64,000 nt of DNA, from the NCBI GenBank assembly GCA_013407085.1, contig JACCGJ010000350.1, positions 1 to 64,000 on the forward strand, read 5' to 3'. Made by a program: the position numbers and the translations under genes. Every line of letters begins with the position of its first letter. Position 1 is the stretch's first letter. The DNA comes from Atriophallophorus winterbourni. Taxonomy: Eukaryota > Platyhelminthes > Trematoda > Plagiorchiida > Microphallidae. Of this stretch, positions 54,967 through 64,000 are shown piece by piece. The notes beneath the pieces are model-generated. The model had not been told where the DNA came from. It searched no databases and saw only the letters and a list, made by a program, of their open reading frames with translations.

Positions 54967-56165
54967 ACTATACGCTTCGAGATCTGCCGGTGGCGTTGTC
55001 GTATACTTTGAAGAGCACCTGATTGTGGAAGTATTGGAAAGGTTTCAAAATGATGCTGGAAAGGCCGAAAGCCACTGGTGTAAGGTGAAGTCGAGCTTTA
55101 AAGCTGCATCACTTGGGGTCATTTACCGCTCACATGGCGCTTACGTTCCTGTGTTATGTGATCAAATCAAACAGTATGGTACCACTGGTGACTGTATCGT
55201 TCTTGGAGACCTGAATGCTCCTGATATAAACTGAGCGGATTTAGTTTCGAGGAGTGAACCGTTCCAACGAGAATTCCTAGATACGATTTTGGAGCTGAAT
55301 TTGGTGCAGAATGTAAACGATCCTACGAGGATATGCGTCGGACAATTTTTTTCGATATTGGATTTGGTGGTCACACCTAGATTCTCTGATGTTACGAATC
55401 TGTCTATTGAGACCCCATTGGCTGCAGCAATCACTGTTCTTTATGGTTCGTTGGAATCGATGTCTTCAACCGAAAATACGTACGCACGCCCGGAGAAACT
55501 ACTGGAAATTAGACACAACGAGTCTAATCACGTCTGCAAACTCGATGGACTGGTCACTCCCTCTATCTGCGAATGTTGATATCTGTTGGTTGGACTTTTT
55601 GGGTAAAATAAGATCGCTTGAAAATCATGCCCCATGGATGAATGGAAGATCCCCCGCTAAGGGACAGCCGTGGTTTGATAACGTTATCCGTAAATACATG
55701 AAGGTAAGAAAGCGGTTATGGTGGAAGTTTTGTTCTAGTGGATGCACCGATGACTATTTAACCTACAAAGTTATCCGCAACAAGTGCACCTACCTCAAAA
55801 GAGAAAAAAGGCAGAACTACGAAACTCGCTTGGTGGACGAAGCCAACTCGATGCCAAAACGCTTGTTTGCGTACATAAGACGTAGAACGAAAGCTTCTCA
55901 ACGAGTACCTTGCTTGAGATCGATGGAAGGTTCGACTGAACATGAAGATGAACGTAAAGCAGTTTTTCTCGCAGCTCAGTACAATTCGGTTTACACAGAG
56001 GAGACGTTTCCCATTCCTCTGCTTCATGAGAGCAATGCCGAAATGCCGGATATCTCGATCTCGCCAGAGATGGTGCAGTATTTGCTAGAACGACTCGATG
56101 TACACTCAGCACCTGGCCCGGACGATATACACCCGATGCTTTTAAAGGTATTGTCGAGTATCTAA
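54967..56165 (+). pseudogene. LINE N ORF2: endonuclease and start of reverse transcriptase (frameshift, stops)
   Basis: Endonuclease: AGGVVVYFEEHL, SLGVIYRSHG, CIVLGDLNAPDIN, QNVNDPTRICVGQF, ILDLVVTP. A TGA follows at 55232-55234 and a frame change near 55450. The second frame, from about 55460 to 56163, is open: NHAPWMNGRSPAKGQPWFDN, YLKREKRQNYETRLVDEANS, SAPGPDDIHPMLLKVLSSI, then TAA. The family differs from LINE A, B and Q. Confidence 0.82.
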
Positions 56166-57539
56166 CATAAACCATCGGCGCTAATCTTCAATTTATCCCT
56201 GAGGTATGGTAGGTTACCTAAAGATTGGAAGTACGGCATTGTCAAACCAATGTATAAGGGCGGTGAAACCAGTGATCCGGCTAACTACCGACCGGTTACC
56301 CTCACTTCGGTAGTTGTGAAGACACTGGAACGACTGCTGAAGAAACAGATTGAAGATTTTCTCCTTACAACCAGTCAGTTAACATCTGCTCATCATGGTT
56401 TTACGCCAAGACGATCATGCTCATCCAATCTCATCACTGCTCGCGAGCACTGGTGTGCTGAACTTGATCTGGGTCACCCGGTAGTCACTGCCTTCATTGA
56501 CTTCAGTAAGGCTTTTGACCGTGTTCCATTTCAACGTCTATTGCTCAAGCTCCGTGCTCGTGGTGTAAAGGGACCTCTTCTAACTTGGATTGAAGACTTC
56601 CTTGTTGACCGTTCTACACAGGTCGAGGTTAACGGAGTCAAATCGCCGGTTACACGTCCAACTTCCGGGGTTCCGCAAGGATCTGTTCTCGGCCCGTTAC
56701 TTTTCAAAGTATATGTTAATGACCTCCCCGACTCATTAAATACGAATTGTCTACTTTTCGCGGATGATCTGAAAGTTTGGGGTACAGTAAGCTCTTCTGG
56801 TGATAATACCATTTTTCAGAACGAATTGAACAAATTGCTTGATTGGACGGTAAAATGGCAGCTTTCTGTAAACCGACAGAAATGCGCTGTCATGCTTTTA
56901 GGGCCAAGCACGCCTGAAGGTGCGTACTTCCTCGGGGATCATCAACTGAAGTGGGCTGATACTGAACGTGACCTGGGTACAATTGTGACTCGGACGCTTA
57001 AATCGAAGGAGGATACGAACAGAAAAGCTGCTGCTGCAAACCGCGCATGGTGGGCTATTAGTCGGTCGTTTTCGGCGATTACTCCACAAATGTTTCGCAT
57101 TCTTTATTCCACATACGTGAGACCAGTTTTGGAATATGGTTTGCCAGCCACCTATCCTCAAACTAAGGGAGAACGTAACCAGTTGGAAACGGCGACGAAA
57201 CGAGTACAAGGATTGAAATCAATTCCTTATGTGGAGAGAGTTCAACGCCTTAACCTCATGTCGCTCATTATTCGGCGTGTGCGCTACGACCTGCTGCTAA
57301 CTCGTCGCATATTACTGGGAGCTTATGGTGACGAGTTGCGCGACTTTTTACCTCTCGTGACGGACTCGAGAACTCGTGGCCATGCTCTAAAGCTTGAAAG
57401 CGGAGGACACTACGCCTACCACAGGGATTCACGCTATCAACAAGAATTGTTAACTTGTGGAATGCGCTTCCGGAAGAGGTTATCTCAGCGAGCTCTGAAA
57501 ACCAATTCAAGCAACTTTTGGATAAAGTATTGCCTGTAA
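56166..57539 (+). CDS. LINE N reverse transcriptase, long open segment (429 codons from 56250)
   Basis: Continues the same frame after the TAA at 56163-56165. KDWKYGIVKPMYKGGE, NYRPVTLTSVVVKTLERLLK, HGFTPRRSCSSNLI, AFIDFSKAFDRVPFQRLLLK, SGVPQGSVLGPLLFKVYVND and the catalytic LLFADDLKVWG (about 56760) are all intact. Thumb: RPVLEYGLPATYPQTKGE, ATKRVQGLKSIPYVERVQRL. The last 40 codons look frameshifted compared with other LINEs (the ending with the NxWNxLP motif is lost), so the true end may lie in another frame. The upstream stop means this is not an independent gene. Confidence 0.85.
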   Translation, partial: HKPSALIFNLSLRYGRLPKDWKYGIVKPMYKGGETSDPANYRPVTLTSVVVKTLERLLKKQIEDFLLTTSQLTSAHHGFTPRRSCSSNLITAREHWCAELDLGHPVVTAFIDFSKAFDRVPFQRLLLKLRARGVKGPLLTWIEDFLVDRSTQVEVNGVKSPVTRPTSGVPQGSVLGPLLFKVYVNDLPDSLNTNCLLFADDLKVWGTVSSSGDNTIFQNELNKLLDWTVKWQLSVNRQKCAVMLLGPSTPEGAYFLGDHQLKWADTERDLGTIVTRTLKSKEDTNRKAAAANRAWWAISRSFSAITPQMFRILYSTYVRPVLEYGLPATYPQTKGERNQLETATKRVQGLKSIPYVERVQRLNLMSLIIRRVRYDLLLTRRILLGAYGDELRDFLPLVTDSRTRGHALKLESGGHYAYHRDSRYQQELLTCGMRFRKRLSQRALKTNSSNFWIKYCL

Positions 57540-57650
57540 TCACGGCGAAGCTGAACAACACTGGACAGGATTTCTTCAACTGAGGTTCTCCTGGACTATG
57601 TTGCCGATATAAAGAGATGTGGCTGTTAAGGGCTGGACCCCCTGTCGTCT
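57540..57650 (+). other. LINE N 3' untranslated region
   Basis: Short stretch between LINE N and LINE Q with no coding match. Confidence 0.4.
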
Positions 57651-60124
57651 ATCAAGCACTTGCATGTGCTTATAGAAGCCCGACTGCTTCATCATTAGAC
57701 GACCAATTACTGATGGACACATTGAAAGTACTAAAAGGGCAATGCAACGCATTACTAATTGTCGGAGACTTCAATCTCCCGGGCATTGATTGGCGTACTG
57801 AAATTTCTTCACCAGGGTCAGTTGAGTCGCAATATCTAGACTGGTTTTATGTCGGGGCCTTTTATCAACATGTCAGGGAACGTACAAGGTTTAGGACAGG
57901 ACTTACTCCGTCAACTTTAGATTTGGTTCTATCGTCTCATGAAAGAGATATTTCGGGAATCAAATACCTTTCGCCACTAGGCAAGAGCGACCACGCTGTA
58001 ATTCTTCTTGACTGGACTTTAGTGCATCCTAGTCCTCAAGTAAAGATGTCCCGCAAATTTGGTCGAATGGACATCGTCCAACTACAAACTAAAGCAATGA
58101 ATCTAAGTTGGGAAACAGACGAATTAGAACCTAGTGTAGAAATCAGGTGGAATATTATAAAAGGGCACCTTTTACAACTACAGGATGATTTTGCTCCTCT
58201 ACAACCAGTGAGAACGCGAGGAAAACCACCCTGGTGGAACGCGTCTATTCGCAAGGCTATTAGATGTCGTGACCGTAGCTGGAGGGCGTACAAATTCTGT
58301 GGAATTCACAGATCTAGACTGCAGTACATACAGACCAGAAATTCAGCTGTTGCGCTGCAAATGAAGGCTAAAAGGGACTTCGAATCCCGACTTGCCAAAA
58401 AAGCAAAGATTAACTTGAAAGCTTTTTATGGCTATGTACAGTCTAAGCGATCATTAAGAGAAGAAATAGGTACGTTAGTGCTGGACGATGGCAATACGGC
58501 TTTGACTGCACCGGAAAAAGCCGATGCGTTGCATTCATTCTTCTGCAGTGTTTATCGGCGCGATTCAGGTAACTGTTTAGAAACTCACGAGTGCAGAGCA
58601 CCTCCCTTTAGCTCGGTGGAGGTTAATCAGGAAATGGTCACCACAGTTCTGTCGCAGCTGGACAAAACTAAGTCGGCTGGCCCCGACGGCATACATCCGG
58701 CTATTCTTCAACCGCTCGCGAATATAGTTAGCCTTGCAATCAGAAATCTTTTCGAAGCTACCTTACTCCAGGGTATACTACCGGATGATTGGAAACGAGC
58801 GGCGGTAATAGCCATATACAAAAAGGGTCCCATTTCGGATGTACGCAAATACAGGCCAGTAAGCCTGACAAGCATTCTTTGCAAGTGCTTGGAAAAAATC
58901 ATTCGGCACCAGGTATGTAAACATTTGGTAGCCAATTCCTTACTATCCGATGCCCAGCACGGATTCTGGAAAGGAAGGTCCTGCCTAACCAATCTTCTAA
59001 GCTTTCTGGACGAAGTGACATTACGCCTCGATGAAGGGAGAGTAGTCGAAGTCTGCTATCTTGATTTTCAAAAGGCATTTGACTCGGTGAACCATAGGTA
59101 CCTTCTGCACAAACTAAGTATGTGTGGCGTCACAGGTGACCTACATCGATGGTTAGACAGCTTCTTAACTAATCGCACTAACTATGTTAGAATTGCAGGG
59201 GAGTGCTCGCAGGAATCACTGATTCTCAGTGGAGTGCCTCAAGGCTCGGTGCTTGGTCCATTACTTTTTCTTATTTTTGTAAACGACCTGGCAGCGTGCT
59301 TGAGTTCACGCTGCTTCCTGTTTGCTGATGATGTTAAGATCCTAGGAACCGACAGTAGAGATACGCTTATCTCTGATTTAGAAAAAGTAATCGAGTGGAC
59401 AAAGACCTGGGACTTGCCACTAAACCTGGGGAAGAGCTGTCTTCTGACGACTGATTTAGCGACAACCCAACTAGAAGTTGGAGAAGGAACTATCAGAATA
59501 GCGGCTGCTCAGAAAGTGAAGGATCTTGGCATTACTATAACAGGCGATTTTAAATGGGCTACTCAATGTGCCGAAGCTGCAAACAAGGCTCGCAGAGAAT
59601 TGTTCAGACTTCGCTCAGCGTTATCTTGCCGAAAACCTTCAATCTTCATCCCCTTATACAAAGTAGTCGTGCGGCCTCACTTGGAGTACTGCGTTCAATC
59701 CTGGGCACCGTACTTAAAAAAGGATATAGCATGTCTCGAAAGGGTCCAGCGCCTTGCGACTAGGATGGTTGAGGGTCAGGCAGGTAAAACTTATGAGGCT
59801 AGACTCAAGGACCTCGGTTTGTTCTCACTAAAGAGACGGCGGCTGCGAGGTGACCTAATAGAAGCCTTCAAGATTCTAAAGGGTCTTACAGGTGATAATA
59901 TTACTGAAATCCTTAAACTTGCACCTAAAGCAGCTACAAGAGGTAATTCCATGAAACTTCTTAAGAGTAGGCCCAGGTTGCTGGCACGTGAGCACTTTTT
60001 CAGCAACCGTGTGGTCAACTTCTGGAACAAGCTCCCAGATTGTATAGTAAGCCTCCCAAATGTGTTGAGCTTTAAAAGGGAATTAGACGTTAAATGGTCT
60101 ATCATATTTCCGCATATTGTCTAA
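57617..60124 (+). CDS. LINE Q ORF2: endonuclease (partial) and reverse transcriptase, 835 codons open
   Basis: One uninterrupted frame, the best-preserved LINE polymerase in the window. LINE sequence starts near 57650 inside the endonuclease (ACAYRSPTASSLDDQ), so the first third of that domain and ORF1 are missing. The ATG at 57617 belongs to flanking DNA. Endonuclease: LLIVGDFNLPGIDW, RTRFRTGLTPSTLDLVLSS, PLGKSDHAVILLDW. Reverse transcriptase: KSAGPDGIHPAILQPLA, VIAIYKKGPISDVRKYRPVS, CYLDFQKAFDSVNHRYLLHK, SGVPQGSVLGPLLFLIFVND, FLFADDVKILG (about 59320). C-terminus: RPHLEYCVQSWAPYL, LKRRRLRGDLIEAFKILKGL, FFSNRVVNFWNKLPDCIV. A/T-rich tail at 60120-60165. It probably retains polymerase activity on paper but, being 5'-truncated, cannot move by itself. 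Confidence 0.92.
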   Translation: MWLLRAGPPVVYQALACAYRSPTASSLDDQLLMDTLKVLKGQCNALLIVGDFNLPGIDWRTEISSPGSVESQYLDWFYVGAFYQHVRERTRFRTGLTPSTLDLVLSSHERDISGIKYLSPLGKSDHAVILLDWTLVHPSPQVKMSRKFGRMDIVQLQTKAMNLSWETDELEPSVEIRWNIIKGHLLQLQDDFAPLQPVRTRGKPPWWNASIRKAIRCRDRSWRAYKFCGIHRSRLQYIQTRNSAVALQMKAKRDFESRLAKKAKINLKAFYGYVQSKRSLREEIGTLVLDDGNTALTAPEKADALHSFFCSVYRRDSGNCLETHECRAPPFSSVEVNQEMVTTVLSQLDKTKSAGPDGIHPAILQPLANIVSLAIRNLFEATLLQGILPDDWKRAAVIAIYKKGPISDVRKYRPVSLTSILCKCLEKIIRHQVCKHLVANSLLSDAQHGFWKGRSCLTNLLSFLDEVTLRLDEGRVVEVCYLDFQKAFDSVNHRYLLHKLSMCGVTGDLHRWLDSFLTNRTNYVRIAGECSQESLILSGVPQGSVLGPLLFLIFVNDLAACLSSRCFLFADDVKILGTDSRDTLISDLEKVIEWTKTWDLPLNLGKSCLLTTDLATTQLEVGEGTIRIAAAQKVKDLGITITGDFKWATQCAEAANKARRELFRLRSALSCRKPSIFIPLYKVVVRPHLEYCVQSWAPYLKKDIACLERVQRLATRMVEGQAGKTYEARLKDLGLFSLKRRRLRGDLIEAFKILKGLTGDNITEILKLAPKAATRGNSMKLLKSRPRLLAREHFFSNRVVNFWNKLPDCIVSLPNVLSFKRELDVKWSIIFPHIV

Positions 60125-60167
60125 TAAAAAACTTTATAAAAAACAAAAAAAACGTATTTTTACATTT

Positions 60168-60265
60168 TTATCATATCTGTCTAGGCCTGGACAACCTGAC
60201 AGTAAATTAGCCCACATGCAGTCCATGACTGTGTTTCACTTTACCTCAACTAGGCTAGTGATTTC
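60168..60265 (-). repeat. Dispersed repeat S
   Basis: Reverse complement of the S core: atatctgtctaggcctggac, aacctgacagtaaattagcc, ttcacttt...gtgatttcatac. It begins directly behind the LINE Q tail. Confidence 0.7.
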
Positions 60266-60407
60266 ATACACCACACATTGTTCACGCATATTATTGCATT
60301 GTTTCCTGAATAGCTGACCTCCCACCGTGCTGTTGAAGAGAAACCCTACCTTACTTTCCAGTTATTCGGAAGCAAGAACGTGTGAAAAGTACGAACTTTA
60401 TACTCGA

Positions 60408-60694
60408 CATCGAAGTGCCGGGTGCTCAACCGCATACCGTCGAAGGAAATCTGGGCGCGTGATTGGCTTTTAGCCACCTTCAGCCCTGTGCAACTTGCGC
60501 GGTACGTTCAACTTGATTGTATTTCCCACGCTCCGATAAATATCATTACGAATTTTTGCTATTCCTTGAATTTGCAGTAAAATAGAATAACTATTTTACT
60601 ATATTATTGATATTTTTCTGATTAATTACGCCAGTAATAAAATCAGCTTGTATTTTTCTACTGAACTATCATTACTCACATTTTACCGATAGAT
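60408..60694 (+). repeat. LINE B 5' untranslated region, shared block
   Basis: cgaagtgccgggtgctc, gaaatctgggcgcg, gattggcttttagccac, cctgtgcaacttgcgcggta and gtatttcccacgctcc match 39836-39990. ORF1 of LINE B starts at 60695. Confidence 0.6.
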
Positions 60695-62022
60695 ATGAGT
60701 TCAAAAAATACCTGCCTCAACGGAAAATGTGGCAAAATGGTGGCTAAGGGCATCGAGTGCACAGCTTGCAAGCGTTGGGCTCACCCTAGCTGCTCAGGCA
60801 TACATAAATCTCACTACGGGATTTATGCAAAATACCGCTGGTTGCAGTGGTATTGTTCCGGCTGTCACGAGGCTGCCACTGACGCCGCTTGCCAAAAGCC
60901 AAGGAATAGAGTGACGTCGCGAAGCTCGTCAGATGTTGCAGCCGCTCAATCGTATGCATCTGTGGTGAGAGCAAATATATGTTCTGAGACTACAGCAGGC
61001 AACGCTATTGCGCACAAATCTAGCCGGCTGCAAAGTTCTTCCAAGCAAGCTACCTCTCCTAAGGTGGTAAATGGAGCAAGGACTTCAAGTAAGCGTGCTA
61101 ACAAAAAGGCGAAAAAAGGGCATCCCCTGACGTAGACGTAGCTCTCCAGTTACCTAGTCCTTCAAAGCAAGCTTCCTCTCCGAAGGTCGTAAACGTAGCC
61201 CAAACTCCGCAAAAACGTACCAAGCAAGGTAAAGCCCATACTCAACGGAAGAAACATGGAAATGTTGCTGGCTCACCCGACCTGGATAAAATTATCCAGG
61301 AATTAAACGGTTTGCGTAAGCAAGTTGAGTCACTTAATGGCACTTCTTATTACTCTTCAAAAACTAGAACCCGAAATGTTCTAGTTTTCAATCGAGCGGA
61401 GCCTTTTATTAGGGAATCTAAAAGTCGAAGAGATTTTGATCGCAGATGTATTAGCGATCTCATCCGGATGGTAGGTCTAAAGCCTTCTACTCCCACGGTG
61501 CGAGTTCACCGTGTAGGGAGATGGAAGATGGATAACCGCCCTAGGCCGATACTGGTAGAATTCAAGTACCAGGCGGATCGGGATGCGTTATTGTCTAGGG
61601 CTGAATACATCGCCACAACAACTCTAGACAAGCTTCAGGTTAAGCCAGACAACCCTCCATCTCATATTAGACAAAACCCTTCCGCTCCACATAGGAGAAA
61701 CTTCGCTTTAAGGACATCTGCTATCCGTAAGACTGATGCAAACCGTAGCGCTAGTGAATCCGTTAAGATCTTACCGAAAAGCTCATCGCTACGAGTCTGG
61801 CTGTCCGGATTAGACGACGTTGACGCGCTTATCGAAAATGAAGATGGGAGCCAAGCAAATTTCTCCAGTTGTTGCTCTTCGATAGAGGCGGCCTCAATCT
61901 TTAGTCAACGGTCCGTAACACCCATGCAAGAGGTCGTTGAAACAGATACTCCTGCTTTAAGTAGCACGCCAAAAAACGTGCACCTCCCTCGGGTGCTTCG
62001 ACCGAGGGCCAATCAGGGTTAG
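60695..62022 (+). pseudogene. LINE B copy 2: ORF1 (PHD finger, RRM-like), one-base deletion
   Basis: N-terminal PHD-type finger: CLNGKCGKMVAKGIECTACK, RWAHPSCSGI, WLQWYCSGC. A basic serine-rich region follows. Compared with copy 1 (49640) one G is missing before the A run at 61111-61117, which shifts the frame to a stop at 61133-61135. The downstream part is open from about 61118 to the TAG at 62020-62022: QELNGLRKQVESLNG (short coiled coil), RTRNVLVFNRAEPFIRESKS, VRVHRVGRWKMDNRPRPILV, EFKYQADRDALLSRAEYI, CCSSIEAASIF and LPRVLRPRANQG. Apart from that deletion the protein looks complete. Confidence 0.85.
61971..62008 (+). promoter_or_regulatory. -1 ribosomal frameshift signal, LINE B copy 2
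   Basis: Codons CCA AAA AAC give A_AAA_AAC at 61971-61977. The spacer is gtgcacct (8 nt). The hairpin is ccctcgg (61986-61992) with ccgaggg (62002-62008), all seven pairs perfect, loop of 9 nt. ORF2 (frame of 62031) is in the -1 frame and open from before the heptamer. Confidence 0.78.
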
Positions 62023-64000
62023 TTTCAGAAGCACGCAAAACCAGCGCCCCAGTGCTGTACGCTAATGTGTGCAGCATAAGGAATAAGTGGGCTGACCTCT
62101 CTCTTCGTGTGGCTGAGTTGCACCCCCGGGTTATAGCGCTTTCTGAGACATGGCTGTCTGCGCTTGACGATGTGCCAACAAACATCAGCGAGCAGTATCT
62201 CGTCATTAGATGCGATAGACCTGGCGACAGGAGAGGCGGTGGCGTTGCACTCCTCCTAGAGTATGGCTTGCACAATACAGGAACGGGTATATCCCTAACC
62301 AGTGAAAACGTCCAAGTTGTTACGAGTATCCTGACTTGCTACAAGTCAGCCCTCGCAATTGCTTGTGTCTACGTCACACCCAGTGCAGCCCAGCAGGAGA
62401 TTACACAGCTGATTGAGACGCTCGACAGGTTGTTTCAATCAGCTCCCAGCGTACTCATCTTAGGTGATTTCAACCTCCCGGACATAAATTGGGCCGTCTC
62501 TGTAGGTTTAGTCACCAAGCAATCCGAAATGTTTCTCGAATGGCTCCATGATCATGCGCTGCATCAGCATGTGAGTGATCCTACGAGGTTTCGTAATGGA
62601 TGTACTCCATCCACTCTCGACCTAGTATTGTCGTCCCAGCCCGAAGCCGTTAGATTCTTAAAATACCTACCACCGCTCGGCAAAAGCGATCACGTAATGA
62701 TAAGCTTCGAAGCGGTACTGCGGTTTCACAAACCTACTGCTCGCCCTAGACGAAATTTTAGGCTTGTAGACTGGGATTTTCTTCTACAGACTTCAAAATC
62801 TTTCTTTCAGTTCTCTAACGATTTTAATGTAAGTGAAAACTGGGATAGAATTTGTAAGTATCTTAAGGAGTTACAAGACAAGCACGCTCCGCTGCAAGTC
62901 GTGAAAAAGCATCATAGGCCGCCCTGGTGGACTCCTCGAGTTCGTCGGTCTACCCGAAAACGAGATCGTTTATGGCGGCAATATAAGCTATCTCTTACTT
63001 CTGGTTCTTGGGTCCGATACAAAACCGCTCGGAACTCTTGTGTTAAAATACAGCGTTTGCTCAAACAGGAGTTTGAGTTATCCTTAGCTAGGGATGCTAA
63101 ATCCAATCCCAAAAGATTTTATAGCTACGCTCAATCGAAAGGAAAAACCAGGGAAAACATTGGAGATTTAAATCTGGAGGACGGAAAAGTAGCCGATACC
63201 GACCTGTCTAAGGCGAGTGCCTTCTCTAGGTTCTTCAGTGGCGTTCAGAGACGTGATAATTCTTCAATTGCTCCGTCTAGCTCGTTTAATCTACTACCTG
63301 GCGCTCCTGCACTAGATGAGTTGTCCTTCATGGAATCCGAGGTGTATGAAGCACTTATCCATGTTCGCGTCAACAAAGCTGAGGGACCAGACGGTATCCA
63401 CTCGATTATGCTAAAGAATCTTGCCCCAGTGCTTACAGAACCCTTATGCAAGCTCTTCAATTCATGCTTGAACATGGGAGTGGTTCCTAGTGAGTGGAAA
63501 GAAGCTATAATCGTGCCAGTACACAAGGGTGGTTGCAGCTCAACTGTTGGTAACTATAGACCTGTCAGCCTGACTAGCATCGCCTCGAAAGTAATGGAAA
63601 AACTGCTGCGTGACAAAATCTGTCAGCATCTTTGTCGGCATTCTCTACTGAGTGTAACTCAGCATGGATTTCTTAAGGGTAGATCCTGCCTGACAAACCT
63701 TCTTAGTTTTCTCAATACTGCCACTAAAAGGTTGGATGAAGGGAAGCCTGTCGAAGCCCTCTACCTAGACTTCAGCAAGGCTTTTGATTCCGTAAACCAC
63801 CGCCTTCTAGAGATTAAGCTAGCAGCAAAAGGCATTCGGGGTAGTCTACTTGCTTGGATAAAGGCCTTCCTAACAGGTAGGACATTCCGAGTTAGGGTAG
63901 GATCTACGCTGTCTAATGAAACCGACGTAATCAGTGGTGTACCCCAAGGTTCGGTACTTGGTCCTCTTCTATTCCTGATTTTCATCGATGACTTGTCCTC
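61978..64000 (+). CDS. LINE B copy 2: ORF2 endonuclease and reverse transcriptase, open to the window end
   Basis: The -1 frame is free of stops from the ORF1 overlap to the last base (about 670 codons). No ATG opens it; the first residues after the slip read RAPPSGASTEGQSGLVSEAR, then VLYANVCSIRNKWADLSLRV. Endonuclease: VIALSETWLSALDDV, GDRRGGGVALLLEYGL, LILGDFNLPDINW (about 62455), DPTRFRNGCTPSTLDLVLSS, PLGKSDHVMISFE (about 62675). Reverse transcriptase: KAEGPDGIHSIMLKNLAPVL, IIVPVHKGGCSSTVGNYRPV, LYLDFSKAFDSVNHRLLEIK (about 63760), SGVPQGSVLGPLLFLIFIDD. The catalytic FADD lies just beyond the edge. All visible endonuclease and palm residues are conserved, so this is the copy most likely to be, or to have recently been, functional. 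Confidence 0.93.

Noticed and set aside
57617..57650. ATG at 57617 as the natural start of the LINE Q protein
   Set aside because: The first dozen codons are LINE N 3' flank; LINE Q homology starts inside the endonuclease at about 57650.
61105..61125. Second possible frameshift site at the A run in LINE B ORF1
   Set aside because: In the ORF1 frame the run does not form an X XXY YYZ heptamer with a homopolymer X, and copy 1 at 49660 has an extra G that keeps the frame. A one-base deletion (or sequencing error) explains it better.

Overview
The window reads as repeat-rich animal nuclear DNA, most likely from a flatworm of the trematode (digenean) type. This is inferred from a complete Ty3/Gypsy element with the Gag zinc-finger spacing (C-X2-H-X9-C-X3-C) and the tRNA-Trp-like primer site typical of the CsRn1 group first described in Clonorchis, together with many CR1-like LINEs whose ORF1 carries a PHD-type finger, RTE LINEs, and spliced genes with long introns. 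Species cannot be named from the sequence.

One host gene is recognisable. A conventional dynamin lies on the minus strand (start at 11145, seven exons down to 694, the rest beyond the left edge). Its introns hold a short dispersed repeat (called S here), a second repeat (R2), a decayed RTE LINE, and a non-autonomous repeat that shares sequence with the RTE 5' region.

From about 11.6 kb to the right edge almost everything is transposon, much of it nested. In order: LINE A (11.6-15.6 kb); LINE C (minus, 16.6-17.6 kb); a dead minus-strand Gypsy (18.4-20.3 kb); LINE F (20.6-26.4 kb), split by an almost intact, integrase-less Gypsy (20757-24756, LTRs, 4-bp target duplication); LINE M (27.0-35.9 kb), split by two minus-strand LINEs and by a second LTR element that itself holds more insertions; LINE I and LINE J (36.2-41.6 kb); minus-strand LINEs (41.6-44.3 kb); LINE H (44.4-48.7 kb); a LINE B copy (49.5-50.97 kb) abutting a third Gypsy (50.97-54.7 kb); LINE N (55-57.6 kb); LINE Q with an open 835-codon reading frame (57.6-60.1 kb); and a second LINE B copy (60.5 kb to the right edge) whose ORF2 is open to the end.

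Two features stand out. (1) The third Gypsy is interrupted by a roughly 1-kb insertion (51611-52626) made of 307-bp units, each with a type I hammerhead self-cleaving ribozyme with a minimal, palindromic stem III: a retrozyme-like element, with one unit inverted and 13-bp target duplications. (2) In the LINE A and LINE B families ORF2 lies in the -1 frame of ORF1, and the overlap holds a classic -1 frameshift signal: heptamer A_AAA_AAC, 8-9 nt spacer, then a perfect 7-8 bp hairpin. It is present in three copies with different stems and loops, which suggests that an ORF1-ORF2 fusion is made by programmed frameshifting.
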